DNA of 64,000 bases from Oxalobacter aliiformigenes. Lineage in GTDB: Bacteria > Pseudomonadota > Gammaproteobacteria > Burkholderiales > Burkholderiaceae_D. Location of the stretch: the NCBI RefSeq assembly GCF_027116575.1, contig NZ_CP098252.1, positions 1,364,001-1,428,000 of the forward strand, given 5' to 3'. Below, one piece after another: positions 1 through 8,762 of the stretch. Numbering within the stretch: position 1 is the first letter of the stretch; each line of letters starts with the position of its first letter. The notes below the pieces were generated by a model. It ran no database searches. It was not told where the DNA came from and saw only the letters and a program-made list of their open reading frames with translations. The position numbers were made by a program, and so were the translations under genes.

Positions 1-2490
1 ATGACGTCCGATAGCGGTACACAAATCATCCATTCCATCGATTCAATTAACATCGGCAATACAAACGGATCTTTGGGCTATGGCTATGGTCTGCATGGTA
101 TTTACAACTGGAGTGACAGTGGAGCGATACTGGACGGTAACCGGCATATCGGTTCACAATATGTCGGTATCACGAAAAACATCACTGTCACGAGCAATAA
201 CGCAGAAAACGCTTTCGGGATCAACAACCGTGGTGGTGAACAGGTCATCGAAGCCAAACCCGGAAATCCGGATGAAAGCGTCCGTATCAGCGCAAGCGCT
301 CCCAAAGCACAAGCCTTTTCGGTACTTGTCTCTCCCATCCTGAGTGGAACATCATCGTTTGACACCTTTACCTTTTTGAAAGGAAATTTCAGTATTGATG
401 CAGGCGATATTCTGGTTCAGAACAATTGTGCAGAAGGGATGTGTACATCGTCATCCCTTTACCTTGTTCAGGATACCCGGGCTGCCGGGAATACTTTGAC
501 ACTGAATGATGATGTCGGTATACAGATCAGAAAAGGACAGAACGATGGCGACACACTCACGACATCCCTGACACTGGGAGATGATCACAAGCAGGAAGAC
601 AAGGGATACAACATCCGGCTTGGAAAGAACAGTTATATAAACGACCAGGGTATTTTCCGTGGAAAAGGTATTGTTGCTGCTAAATTCGATAAAGCGGCCT
701 TCAATTCCGCAATGGCTCTGGGCGATGAAGGAAGAGGTCATGGAATTGTCAGCGGTGGCGTTCTCCTGAAAAATGTGGAAAAGACTCTGGGAGGCAGCAA
801 CTCCCATCTGGATGTGCAAATTCCGATCACCGCTGATGATGTTCCCGATGAGAAGGAAGCCCGCAAGATCATGCGTTCGGCCGTCAACAATATTTTTGTC
901 AACAAAGGCGTCGAGAACATTCGGGAACGAATCGATCTCGAAAAATGGGAAGACGAAAAAGGGGTATACGAGAAATACAAGTATGTCGCAGGGAAAGTCT
1001 ATATCAATGAAGGCAAAATCAGCGGCGGCTACGAGGAAGAGTATTATTTTGACGACCCGGAACTCGTTGGAAATCAGAACAATATCAGAGACCATCTCGA
1101 CGACAAGGCCGTTTTGACCATGCTTCCGACAGACGGAGCGGTGACCGGTGAAAATGGTGTCTTTGTTTCCATGACGCCAGAAGGCAAGCAGATTTCTTTG
1201 CCATTGACGTCAACAGGTACAACGTACCGCGCCATCTACAAGGAAATTCCCGAAGATCCCTCAGAAAATAATAAAGATCCGGATACTCCGGGAAGCGGAA
1301 GCGATACGAATGAGGGAGCGGGAGAAGGTTCCGGCAGCATGATTACCGGCCCTGGTACTGCTAAACCGCTTCCCCCTCCCAAAGCGCTTGCCATACAGGA
1401 CGGAAAGCTCTGTCTTGACGGCAAGCCTCTGACGGTTGACGAGAATGGCAATTTCCGTGATCCGGATGGCAAACCCGTTGATGTGGAAGTCACAACGGAC
1501 AATGCAAAGGCGATCTATGCTTGGGAAGGGGAAATCGGAGAAAAGATCTTTGAGGAAACGGTCAAGGAAAAAGAACCATCTTCAACCGTCAATACGATTG
1601 ATTCCGCGGCCATCACGGATTATTACCTGTGGCGTATGGAAAACGAAACCCTTTATCAGCGAATGGGGGAAGTGAGGGACCGGTCTGACCTTGAAGGCAG
1701 CTGGGTCCGTATTCTGGGAGGAAGGAATACTCTGAATAAAGGAAAACATTATTTCAAACATGAGTATTATGGAATCCAGTTGGGGCTGGATCAGGTGTTC
1801 AACAAGGAAGATGGAGGCAAGTGGATATTGGGAGGAGGCCTTACTTATACACATGGCGAGACCGACTTGCGCAATGGCGGCGACGGCAAGAACTGGCTTG
1901 GCAGCATTTCCCTGTATGGTGTCCGCAAATTTGACGATGGCGGCTATATAGACCTTATTGTGAAGGCAAGCAAAATCAATCATGACTACAAAGCGGTCAG
2001 CGATCAGAGGCGTTATATTTCCCGTGGCAAATACCATACTTATGCACTTCAGGCCAGTGTGGAAGCCGGAAAAAAGTTCATGCTCAATGACAAATGGTAT
2101 CTCGATCCCCAGTGGCAACTGAGTTATGGACATATCAAAGGTTCCGGCTATCGAACGGATTCGGAAATCAATGTTCATATTGATGGTCTTGACAGTCTGA
2201 TTGGCCGTGCCGGTCTGTCGCTCGGCAGAGAAACCCGGGAAGGCAGTGCATTCATCAAAGTCGATGCCCTGAGAGAGTTCACGGCTGAACATAAGGCCCG
2301 TTATTCACTGGATAACGGCGCAAGAAACAGTAGCCAGATCGATCTCAAGGATACCTGGGGAGAAATCACGGTAGGCGGAACTTACAATTTCCGCAAGGAT
2401 ACGTATGGTTTTGCACAAATCAAACGTTCCTTTGCCGCTGATGTCGAACAGGAATACAGAGCCGATATCGGTATTCGTTACATTTTCTAA
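1..2490 (+). CDS. Autotransporter (type Va), 3' part; 5' end outside window
   Basis: This is an outer-membrane autotransporter: an exported passenger followed by a C-terminal beta-barrel that inserts in the outer membrane. The open frame runs from base 1 for 829 residues. No signal peptide follows the first Met, so the true start lies upstream. Residues 1 to about 430 are Asn/Gly/Asp-rich beta-type passenger. A Gly/Ser/Pro low-complexity linker spans about 425-460. From about 540 there is the typical linker (YYLWRMEN, then MGEVRD), and then alternating amphipathic strands to a C-terminal RYIF, the terminal Phe typical of barrel proteins. A GC-rich hairpin follows the stop codon. The passenger shows no catalytic motif I can name, so its role (adhesin or other) is unknown. 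Confidence 0.85.
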   Translation: MTSDSGTQIIHSIDSINIGNTNGSLGYGYGLHGIYNWSDSGAILDGNRHIGSQYVGITKNITVTSNNAENAFGINNRGGEQVIEAKPGNPDESVRISASAPKAQAFSVLVSPILSGTSSFDTFTFLKGNFSIDAGDILVQNNCAEGMCTSSSLYLVQDTRAAGNTLTLNDDVGIQIRKGQNDGDTLTTSLTLGDDHKQEDKGYNIRLGKNSYINDQGIFRGKGIVAAKFDKAAFNSAMALGDEGRGHGIVSGGVLLKNVEKTLGGSNSHLDVQIPITADDVPDEKEARKIMRSAVNNIFVNKGVENIRERIDLEKWEDEKGVYEKYKYVAGKVYINEGKISGGYEEEYYFDDPELVGNQNNIRDHLDDKAVLTMLPTDGAVTGENGVFVSMTPEGKQISLPLTSTGTTYRAIYKEIPEDPSENNKDPDTPGSGSDTNEGAGEGSGSMITGPGTAKPLPPPKALAIQDGKLCLDGKPLTVDENGNFRDPDGKPVDVEVTTDNAKAIYAWEGEIGEKIFEETVKEKEPSSTVNTIDSAAITDYYLWRMENETLYQRMGEVRDRSDLEGSWVRILGGRNTLNKGKHYFKHEYYGIQLGLDQVFNKEDGGKWILGGGLTYTHGETDLRNGGDGKNWLGSISLYGVRKFDDGGYIDLIVKASKINHDYKAVSDQRRYISRGKYHTYALQASVEAGKKFMLNDKWYLDPQWQLSYGHIKGSGYRTDSEINVHIDGLDSLIGRAGLSLGRETREGSAFIKVDALREFTAEHKARYSLDNGARNSSQIDLKDTWGEITVGGTYNFRKDTYGFAQIKRSFAADVEQEYRADIGIRYIF

Positions 2491-2500
2491 ATTATTCGGA

Positions 2501-2520
2501 AAAGGGCGGAAACGCCCTTT
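2501..2520 (+). terminator. Hairpin after the autotransporter
   Basis: A perfect 8-bp stem (AAAGGGCG/CGCCCTTT) closes a GAAA tetraloop 10 bases after the autotransporter stop. Only a TTT run at the end of the stem follows, so it may attenuate rather than fully stop transcription into the lipoprotein gene that starts 15 bases later. Confidence 0.55.
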
Positions 2521-2535
2521 GTCAAAGGTATTTTC

Positions 2536-3036
2536 ATGAAACACCAGATTGTATTGTCAGTTCTTCTTGCCTCTTTTTCCATTTTTTCCTGTGCACAGGA
2601 AACCGTGCAATCGGAACTTCGACCGGTTCCGGCCGAACGCATACATACCCATATTTTACCGGCAGAAAATACAGCGGTCGTTACCTTCGAGAGCCGTAAT
2701 GTGACGGGACCATGCGACATGGGACTGTGGATAGACGGCAAACTGGCCGCTGTATTCCATGCACACGAAACATGGAAAATCCCTCTTGCGGAAGGCGAAA
2801 GGGAACTGAGGCTCTCATGGGCACCTGTCGAAGAAGAAAAAAGGAAAGCAGTACAAAAAGAAAAGGGAAAATATTGCCTCAAGAATCATCCGGAACAACA
2901 GGGAACTGTCAGAAAAATCAGGATAACAAAAAATATACCTCGAACGTTTGTGTTGAGAACCAACAGGGGATATCTCTTCAAAATCATGCCGAAGGAAGAA
3001 GAAAAGGTATCTTCACGTGTCCTTCAATCATTTTGA
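2536..3036 (+). CDS. Small predicted lipoprotein
   Basis: A 166-residue protein with a short signal peptide (residues 1-19) ending in IFSC, an acceptable lipobox, so it is probably a lipid-anchored periplasmic protein. The mature part holds one compact domain: a beta-rich stretch with Arg-Pro-Val-Pro near the N-terminus, a Cys at about residue 59, and a WKIPLAEGEREL segment. This resembles small lipoproteins of the DUF2846 type, in which a glycine turn separates strands; the match is by eye only. The C-terminus is Lys/Glu-rich. It starts 45 bases after the autotransporter, with an AAAGG sequence about 10 bases before its ATG, so co-transcription is possible if the hairpin between them leaks. 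Function unknown. Confidence 0.7.
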   Translation: MKHQIVLSVLLASFSIFSCAQETVQSELRPVPAERIHTHILPAENTAVVTFESRNVTGPCDMGLWIDGKLAAVFHAHETWKIPLAEGERELRLSWAPVEEEKRKAVQKEKGKYCLKNHPEQQGTVRKIRITKNIPRTFVLRTNRGYLFKIMPKEEEKVSSRVLQSF

Positions 3037-3061
3037 CCTGTACTTTTTTTCGACGATAAAA

Positions 3062-3091
3062 AGGAACCTCCACATAGTTCCGGAGGTTCCT
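3062..3091 (+). terminator. Hairpin after the lipoprotein gene
   Basis: A perfect 10-bp inverted repeat (AGGAACCTCC/GGAGGTTCCT) with a 10-base loop lies 25 bases after the lipoprotein stop. No T run follows on the plus strand. On the minus strand a run of T (complement of AAAAA before the stem) does follow, so it may work better in that direction. Confidence 0.5.
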
Positions 3092-3694
3092 GTCAGAAAA
3101 TTATCATTTACCCTTTCTATTCCGGGTATCGCCGGATCATGGTTTCGGCAGTTCTTCCGGTAAATGATTGCCTGCAATCATGCACCCGTAATCGTATCCG
3201 CTCATGTAACGGAAGTTATACCGTAATGCTTCTTCAAAATATCACCTAATGGCCGTATTGATCCGGGACTCGCCCATGCTGCGGGATTAACCGAAGTCAA
3301 AAAAGTGACAGCAAATGCCACTCATACATTTCCTGCATGTGCATCGCAAAATATCTCCCTGAAAAATGGTTGAAAAGATTTCAATCAAAAAATGGAAAGA
3401 CGAGACATGAAAATGGCGCATCGGTACAGCGTGTTTACACAGTTTTTTTCATTTCATGGCAGTCCGCAAGACAGCATGAACGGATTTTCAGTCAGTTGAA
3501 GATCTTTCTGCCTGTTCGACACATCACTACTTGGCAAATGAAAACGGAAAAATGAAAAAATATACTATAAAAACGCAAAAATATACCATTATCATCATCT
3601 GTCAAGTGGTAAGGTAGCGCCTTTGGAAATCCTGTGGCCGTCCCTGACGTTTCAGCGCCGGCCTGTTTCACCCGTTGACCGGATCTGACTGAAC
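3092..3694. other. Intergenic region with a possible gene remnant
   Basis: No intact gene is recognised here. On the minus strand, 3277 down to 3137 reads like the C-terminal end of a real protein (MGESRIN, then after one in-frame TGA a segment with YFEEALRYNF and YDYGCMIAGNH, ending LPEELPKP). I cannot name the family. A 72-codon plus-strand frame at 3337-3555 has no recognisable content and overlaps AT-rich DNA. The last 130 bases carry the promoter region of the AEC transporter. Confidence 0.35.
3562..3590 (+). promoter_or_regulatory. Candidate AraC-regulator site upstream of the AEC transporter
   Basis: The 20-base sequence ATACTATAAAAACGCAAAAA at 3562-3581 recurs exactly at 6420-6439, in front of the SDR gene at 6511. 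The match continues more loosely as xAxACCAxT after both copies. Here it ends about 105 bases before the AEC start codon. Because two AraC-type genes lie between the two copies, it is a natural candidate operator, but binding is inferred. Confidence 0.45.
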
Positions 3695-4627
3695 ATGCTT
3701 GCCATCGCCAATATCGTCCTGCCGATTTTCGCTCTCATTATCGCAGGCTATTTCCTGAGGCGGAAGAATATTTTGAGCGTAAACGCCTGTACCGAACTGA
3801 ACCGCTATGTCGTCTGGCTGGCACTGCCCGCGCTCATGATCGACGTCATGATCAACAGTTCATGGTCCGAGCTGTACCAGCCCGAATTCTTCTACGCGTT
3901 CGAACTGGGGGTTTTCATCATCTTTTTCGGGGTGCTCGCCTTTCACTGGCTGAAAACGAAAAATCTGGCCAATGCCACCGTCGATGCCACATCCGCTTCC
4001 TATGCCAACACCGGTTTCATCGGGTTGCCTCTCTGTGCGCTGACCTTCGGCGCCGACAAGCTGGGGCCGGCGATGATTGCCGCTATTTTGACCGTATCCG
4101 CCAATTTCGCTGTTTCCATCATCTTTATCGAAGCCAGTTCGCAATCGGGAAAAAGTCTCTGGATCACTCTCAGAAACGTCGCCGTTTCATTGTGCAAAAA
4201 TCCGTTGATCGTCGCTCCGGTCATCGCCGGTATCCTCTGCGCCAGTGGCGTGCAACTGCCTTACGGCGCGGCCCAGTCGATCAGGCTGCTCGGTGCATCG
4301 GCCAGTCCATGCGCACTGGTCGCCACGGGCCTGTTTCTGGCACAGCGTCAGGAAAGCACCAGCCCGGTCATTGCGATCGAACTGGTCGTTTTCAAACTCG
4401 TCATCCAGCCACTGATCGTCTGGTATCTGGCTTTCCAGGTCTTCACCATGCCGCCGCTCTGGGCCAAATCCGCCGTCATCCTCTCGGCTCTTCCGACCGG
4501 CACCGGCCCGTTCATGCTGGCCGAGCTTTACGGCAAGGGCGGGGGAATCGCCTCACGCACGATTTTCCTTTCCACCGTACTGGGAATCGTGACCCTGTCC
4601 ATCTGCCTGACGATCCTGCAAGCGTGA
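3695..4627 (+). CDS. AEC-family transporter (possible malonate/organic-acid carrier, MdcF-like)
   Basis: A 310-residue integral membrane protein of the auxin efflux carrier (AEC) family. About ten hydrophobic segments are visible, with the family's N-terminal LPIFALIIAGYFLRR, the central SYANTGFIGLPLCALTFG motif and a C-terminal PTGTGPFMLAELYG. Klebsiella MdcF, a malonate carrier, belongs to this family and has similar length. The malonate decarboxylase operon begins 6.4 kb downstream and contains no transporter of its own, so malonate uptake is a reasonable but unproven role. The gene converges on the first AraC gene and the two coding regions overlap by 75 bases at their 3' ends. The ribosome site is weak. 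A repeated 20-base element sits upstream. Confidence 0.8.
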   Translation: MLAIANIVLPIFALIIAGYFLRRKNILSVNACTELNRYVVWLALPALMIDVMINSSWSELYQPEFFYAFELGVFIIFFGVLAFHWLKTKNLANATVDATSASYANTGFIGLPLCALTFGADKLGPAMIAAILTVSANFAVSIIFIEASSQSGKSLWITLRNVAVSLCKNPLIVAPVIAGILCASGVQLPYGAAQSIRLLGASASPCALVATGLFLAQRQESTSPVIAIELVVFKLVIQPLIVWYLAFQVFTMPPLWAKSAVILSALPTGTGPFMLAELYGKGGGIASRTIFLSTVLGIVTLSICLTILQA

Positions 4628-5443
4628 CAGATATTCCTTCCGAAACTGGAGAGGCGTCTTGCCGGCATGGCGGCGGAATGCTTTCGTCAAATGGCTGGCG
4701 TCGGAAAAACCGTACTTCCAGGCGATTTCCTTGATGCTTGACGCCGTATTGGCCAGTTCGTTTTCAACCGCCCGCATACGGCACCGGGCGATATACCGGG
4801 CCAGATTCTCCTGGAAATGCCGCCGGAAATAGCGTCCCAGATAATGCCTCGAAAAATGGAATGTCTCGCAAAGCGCTTCCGTCGTGAGCCGTTCCGGCTG
4901 GCCGATATGCCGCTGGATATAAGGGAGCAGCCAGGCAATCCTTTCCGAAGGCGGCGTTCCGGCCGCGGGCAGGACACTTGCGGCCAGATTGCGTGCCGTC
5001 ATCAACAGGGCGGAAACCGACCATTGCAAAAGCAGTTCGCCGGAATACATGCCGGGATTTTCCTTTTCCCGCCATATCAGCAAAAACAGCGCACGGATCC
5101 GTCGGGCATCTTCCCCGGAAACACTCACCGGCCGTGAATCGCCCGGCATGGTCAGAAACGGTTCTGCCGCACTGCCGAGATAATCCGCGATCGCCTGCCG
5201 GGTGAAACGGAGGAAAACGAAACGTGAAACCGTTTCCACATTGTACCGGTGCGTCGTTTCGGGATGGATCAGAAAAAGCGTGCCGGGCCGGTAACTCACG
5301 TCTTCGCCGAATGCAGTCAGGCACCCGGTTCCGGAAAGGACATAACCGAGTTCGAAAAAAGAATGCTGGTGGACGCCCGACAGGAAAACGGTCCGTTCGG
5401 TCACCAGAATTTCAAAAGGCTGATAGAGATTTTCCTTCCACAT
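4553..5443 (-). CDS. AraC-family transcriptional regulator 1
   Basis: A 296-residue regulator with an N-terminal cupin-like effector domain (the PGTLFLIHPETTHRY stretch is typical) and a C-terminal double helix-turn-helix AraC domain (HFSRHYLGRYFRRHF and KYGFSDASHLTKAFRRHAGKTP). The frame is open further upstream to 5557. I chose the ATG at 5443 because the next protein (5550-6410) begins with the same MW-x-ENLYxPFEIL sequence. The two regulators are clearly paralogs in tandem. Its stop lies inside the last codons of the convergent AEC gene, and its C-terminal tail differs from that of its paralog. Likely targets are the flanking transporter and dehydrogenase genes; the effector is unknown. 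Confidence 0.85.
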   Translation of the reverse strand: MWKENLYQPFEILVTERTVFLSGVHQHSFFELGYVLSGTGCLTAFGEDVSYRPGTLFLIHPETTHRYNVETVSRFVFLRFTRQAIADYLGSAAEPFLTMPGDSRPVSVSGEDARRIRALFLLIWREKENPGMYSGELLLQWSVSALLMTARNLAASVLPAAGTPPSERIAWLLPYIQRHIGQPERLTTEALCETFHFSRHYLGRYFRRHFQENLARYIARCRMRAVENELANTASSIKEIAWKYGFSDASHLTKAFRRHAGKTPLQFRKEYLSRLQDRQADGQGHDSQYGGKENRA

Positions 5444-5549
5444 GATGAAATTCTGGCACAAAAAACGAACGGGCGGTTCAACTGTTTCACACCAGCTGCC
5501 ATATCCCTTTTTCCATGCGCAGCCGGTACCGGAAATGAAATGCCCCGTC

Positions 5550-6410
5550 CTATCCAAAACGTCCGTCTGCCGCCGGATGATCCGGCTGACGGAAACGGTG
5601 TTCCCTCCGGAACTGGAGAGGCGTTTTACCGGTATGGCGGCGAAACACTTTCGCTAGGTGACTGGCGTCGGCAAAGCCGAGTTTCCAGGCGATTTCCTTC
5701 ACACTCCGCGCTGAATTGAGCAGTTCGTTTTCAACTGCCCGCAGGCGGCAGCGGGTGATATAGCTGCCGAGGTTTTCCTGATAATGCCGCCGGAAGTAGC
5801 GCCCCAGATAGTGTTTCGAAAAATGGAACACTTCGCAAAGCGCTTCCGTCGTCAGCCGTTCAGGCTGGCCGATATGCCGCTGGATATAGGGGAGCAGCCA
5901 GACCAGTCTTCCCGCCGGCGACACTCCGGCATCGGGCAGTGTCCGTGCCGCCAGATTGCGTGCCACGATCAGCAGGGCGGAAACCGACCATTGCCGCAGA
6001 ACGTCGCTGCAAGAAAGACCGGGTTTTTCCCTTTCCATCCAGATCAGCCGGAAAAGTCCCTGTATCTTGCCGGCATCGTCTTCATGCAATTGAAGCGGAT
6101 CCGGTTCTTTCTGTGCGGAGAGAAACGGTTCGGCCAACATGCCGGTGCAATCGGCAACCGCCTGTTGGGTAAACCGCAAAAACACGAAACGCGAGACGGT
6201 TTCCACAACGAAGCGGTGCGCCGTTTCCGGACGGATCAGAAAAAGATCGCCCGGCTGGTATGTGACTTCGCGCCCGAAGGCGGACAGGCGGCCCGTTCCG
6301 GAAACGATATAGACCAGCTCGAAAAAGGTATGCCGATGAACGTCCACAGGAAAAACGGCCCGTTCACGAATCAGGATTTCAAATGGTTCATAAAGATTTT
6401 CGATCCACAT
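5550..6410 (-). CDS. AraC-family transcriptional regulator 2
   Basis: A 286-residue paralog of the preceding regulator with the same layout: cupin-like sensor (PGDLFLIRPETAHRF) in the first half and two helix-turn-helix motifs (HFSKHYLGRYFRRHYQ and KLGFADASHLAKVFRRHTGKTP) at the end. It is read away from the SDR gene at 6511. The 100-base divergent gap contains the repeated 20-base element, only about 10 bases from this start codon, so the gene could control itself and the SDR together. No clear ribosome site precedes the ATG. The two AraC genes are separated by 106 bases and probably arose by tandem duplication. Confidence 0.85.
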   Translation of the reverse strand: MWIENLYEPFEILIRERAVFPVDVHRHTFFELVYIVSGTGRLSAFGREVTYQPGDLFLIRPETAHRFVVETVSRFVFLRFTQQAVADCTGMLAEPFLSAQKEPDPLQLHEDDAGKIQGLFRLIWMEREKPGLSCSDVLRQWSVSALLIVARNLAARTLPDAGVSPAGRLVWLLPYIQRHIGQPERLTTEALCEVFHFSKHYLGRYFRRHYQENLGSYITRCRLRAVENELLNSARSVKEIAWKLGFADASHLAKVFRRHTGKTPLQFRREHRFRQPDHPAADGRFG

Positions 6411-6419
6411 GGCAGAAAC

Positions 6420-6449
6420 ATACTATAAAAACGCAAAAACAGACCACTT
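6420..6449 (+). promoter_or_regulatory. Second copy of the repeated element, in the AraC2/SDR divergent gap
   Basis: The 20 bases at 6420-6439 are identical to 3562-3581. They are followed by CAGACCACTTC. The stretch AAAAACAGACCACT (6435-6448) also occurs exactly at 28394-28407, upstream of the esterase gene. The site lies 10 bases from the AraC2 start and about 62 bases before the SDR start. Confidence 0.45.
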
Positions 6450-6510
6450 CTTCACCTGTGGTAATGCTAATTTTGGCAAACCGATACACTTTCATGAAAA
6501 GGATTGCATC

Positions 6511-7440
6511 ATGACCGGTTTTCAGAATTCATACGGACGGCTGGCGAGGTTTTACCGCACGCTGGCCATGTCGCTCGCACTGATCTCGTCCGGCATGGCT
6601 CTCGCGGCCGCCGCCGGTGAAACCGTCCCGGACAAAAACGGAAAACTGGCGAATAAAGTGGCGCTCATAACCGGTGCCGGATCAGGCATGGGGCGGGAAA
6701 TCGCCCTCCTGTTCGCCAAAGAGGGGGCTGCCGTCGTCGTGGCGGACATCGACGGAATTTCGGCCGGAAAAACCGCAGAAACCATCCGCAACGCACGGGG
6801 ACAGGCACTGGCCGTCACCGCCGATGTCGCCCGCGAACAGGACGTCTCCCGCATGGTCGATACAACCGTATCGACATACGGCCGGCTCGACATTCTCGTC
6901 AACAATGCCGGCATTTTCGACATGCTGGTGCCGGCGGGCGAAGTCACCGACGAATTGTGGGACAGGGTTATCGCCACCAACCTGACCGGCCCCATGCGCG
7001 TCATCCGCAAAACACTTCCCGTCTTCGAAAAACAGAACGGCGGCGTCATCGTCAATACCGCTTCCATTGCCGGCTATACGGGCGCAAGGGGAGGCGGCGC
7101 GGCTTATATCGCCTCCAAACACGGCGTTATCGGCCTGACAAAAAACGTGGCGTTCAACTACAAGGACAAGAACATCCGCTGCAATGCCGTCGCACCGGGC
7201 AGGGTGGAAACCGGCATCCGGGCAAACAGTGAAAAGCTGGCCAGATCGCAAACCCTGCACGACGTGACCATCTCCCGCTGGAAAGACATCGAAAACGCCG
7301 TAACGGCCGGCTATGTCACCAACCGGCGCAAGGCTTCTCCGGACGAGATCGCCAAAGCCGTCCTGTTTCTGGCTTCCGATGATGCCTCGTTCGTCAACGG
7401 CTCCATTTTGACGGTCGATGGCGCATGGACCGCCTATTGA
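6511..7440 (+). CDS. Short-chain dehydrogenase/reductase with an apparent signal peptide
   Basis: A classical SDR oxidoreductase of 309 residues: NAD(P)-binding TGAGSGMG at about 54-61, NNAG, a catalytic Ser region and the YIASK (Tyr-x-x-x-Lys) active-site motif, then a C-terminal substrate loop. The Met at 6511 is preceded by AAAAGGA at good spacing; an upstream Met at 6409 would overlap the AraC2 start. Unusually, residues 12-36 form Arg-rich, hydrophobic, Ala-rich sequence ending ALAAAAG, like a Sec signal peptide, and residues 37-47 form a spacer before the Rossmann fold. SDRs are normally cytoplasmic, so export is an inference. The substrate is unknown. The EamA exporter gene follows 50 bases later, and the pair is probably one operon. 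Confidence 0.85.
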   Translation: MTGFQNSYGRLARFYRTLAMSLALISSGMALAAAAGETVPDKNGKLANKVALITGAGSGMGREIALLFAKEGAAVVVADIDGISAGKTAETIRNARGQALAVTADVAREQDVSRMVDTTVSTYGRLDILVNNAGIFDMLVPAGEVTDELWDRVIATNLTGPMRVIRKTLPVFEKQNGGVIVNTASIAGYTGARGGGAAYIASKHGVIGLTKNVAFNYKDKNIRCNAVAPGRVETGIRANSEKLARSQTLHDVTISRWKDIENAVTAGYVTNRRKASPDEIAKAVLFLASDDASFVNGSILTVDGAWTAY

Positions 7441-7489
7441 TGGTATAGTCCATTCCCGTCCGAAAAAGCAAACTTCCCGAACGGAAATC

Positions 7490-8434
7490 ATGAATCTGGA
7501 AAAACTGACCGGCCATGCCGCCATGTTCGGCGCCAATTCCATGTGGGGCATCATGTCGCCGGTTTCCAAAATGGTCATGGCCGGCGGTGCCGTTACCCCG
7601 ATGGTTATGACCGACTGCCGGGTTTTGGGGGCCGCCGTTCTTTTCTGGACGCTCTCCCTTTTCCTGAAAAGGGATCCCGTATCATGGAAAGACCTGCTGT
7701 TGTTGCTGCTGGCCTCGCAATTCGCCATCGTGTTCAACCAGGGCTCGTTCATTTTCGGCGTCAGCCTGACATCGCCGATCGACGCTTCCATCATCACAAC
7801 CAGCCTGCCGATCCTGACCCTGATTCTTTCCGCCTTTTTCCTGAAAGAACCGGTCACGGGCAGAAAAATCACCGGAATCGTTTTCGGAGCCACCGGCGCC
7901 ATTCTTCTGGTATTTGGCGGCCAGCAGGTTTCCGCAGGAAACGGAAGCAACATCTGGGGGGATTTGCTGATCCTGACCGCCCAGCTCAGCTTCTCCATTT
8001 ATCTCATTTTCTTCAGAGGCCTGATTGGCCGGTATTCTCCGATCACCATCATGAAGTGGATGTTCACCGGTTCGTCACTTTCCCTTCTGCCGTTTACCTG
8101 GGACAAAATGCTGGCTACAGACTGGGCGGCACTGGAATGGCATTTCATCGCCGGTATCGCCTTTGTGGTCGCCGGCGGAACATTCATCAGCTATCTTTTG
8201 ATGTCTGTCGGACAGAAACGCCTGCGGCCGACTGCCGTCAGTATCTACAATTACGTCCAGCCGATGGCGGCCAGTGTCGTGGCCGTCATGTGGGGCATGG
8301 ATTCATTCACGCTGATGAAAACGGTCGCCGTCGCTTTCATTTTCACCGGCGTCTTTCTCGTGACGCAAAACCGCAACCGCCTGCAAGCGGAAAAAGCCGT
8401 CGAACAGCACAAAAAGGGCAAAACACCGACATGA
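7490..8434 (+). CDS. EamA/DMT-family transporter
   Basis: A 314-residue membrane protein of the drug/metabolite transporter superfamily: ten hydrophobic segments built as two EamA repeats, the first with AANSMWG-type and SLTSPIDASIITTSLPILTL sequence and the second with YNYVQPMAASVVAVMWG. Such proteins usually export amino acids or other small metabolites. I chose the Met at 7490 (MNLEKLTGH); the open frame extends back to 7418 within the SDR gene. It follows the SDR closely on the same strand and probably belongs to the same transcript, which may link it to the SDR's product or substrate. The transported compound cannot be read from sequence. Confidence 0.85.
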   Translation: MNLEKLTGHAAMFGANSMWGIMSPVSKMVMAGGAVTPMVMTDCRVLGAAVLFWTLSLFLKRDPVSWKDLLLLLLASQFAIVFNQGSFIFGVSLTSPIDASIITTSLPILTLILSAFFLKEPVTGRKITGIVFGATGAILLVFGGQQVSAGNGSNIWGDLLILTAQLSFSIYLIFFRGLIGRYSPITIMKWMFTGSSLSLLPFTWDKMLATDWAALEWHFIAGIAFVVAGGTFISYLLMSVGQKRLRPTAVSIYNYVQPMAASVVAVMWGMDSFTLMKTVAVAFIFTGVFLVTQNRNRLQAEKAVEQHKKGKTPT

Positions 8435-8762
8435 TCTCCCCGTTTCACTGCGGGAAAAACCGTTTGACCTTGCCTCCTGTTCTGTTCGGCTGCGGGCAGC
8501 AAGATTTCATGTAACGTTTTTGGCTGACGAAGCGGACAGTGTTTTGCCAAAATACCGGACAAATCCATTTTCCGCGGAAAACAGGGTAACGGGAGAAAAT
8601 GAAACATCGCGGCCGGCCGGAACGGAAAAAACCGTCAGCCATTGCACGAGCTGTCCGGAAAGACTTCAGCCGGATGGCGTGCGAGCCATTCATCTGCCGG
8701 ACCCTGTCGCCGCATGTCCGGAACAGACAGGCATCGTAACAGCACTCCTGCGTCAGAGAGAA
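8435..8762. other. Intergenic region, no gene seen
   Basis: About 330 bases lie between the convergent EamA and GNAT genes. Open frames here are extensions antisense to the acetyltransferase gene and have no recognisable domain. I see no clear hairpin with a T run. Confidence 0.5.

Noticed and set aside
3337..3555. A 72-codon frame upstream of the AEC gene
   Set aside because: No ribosome site, no domain, and its end runs into the AT-rich regulatory region.
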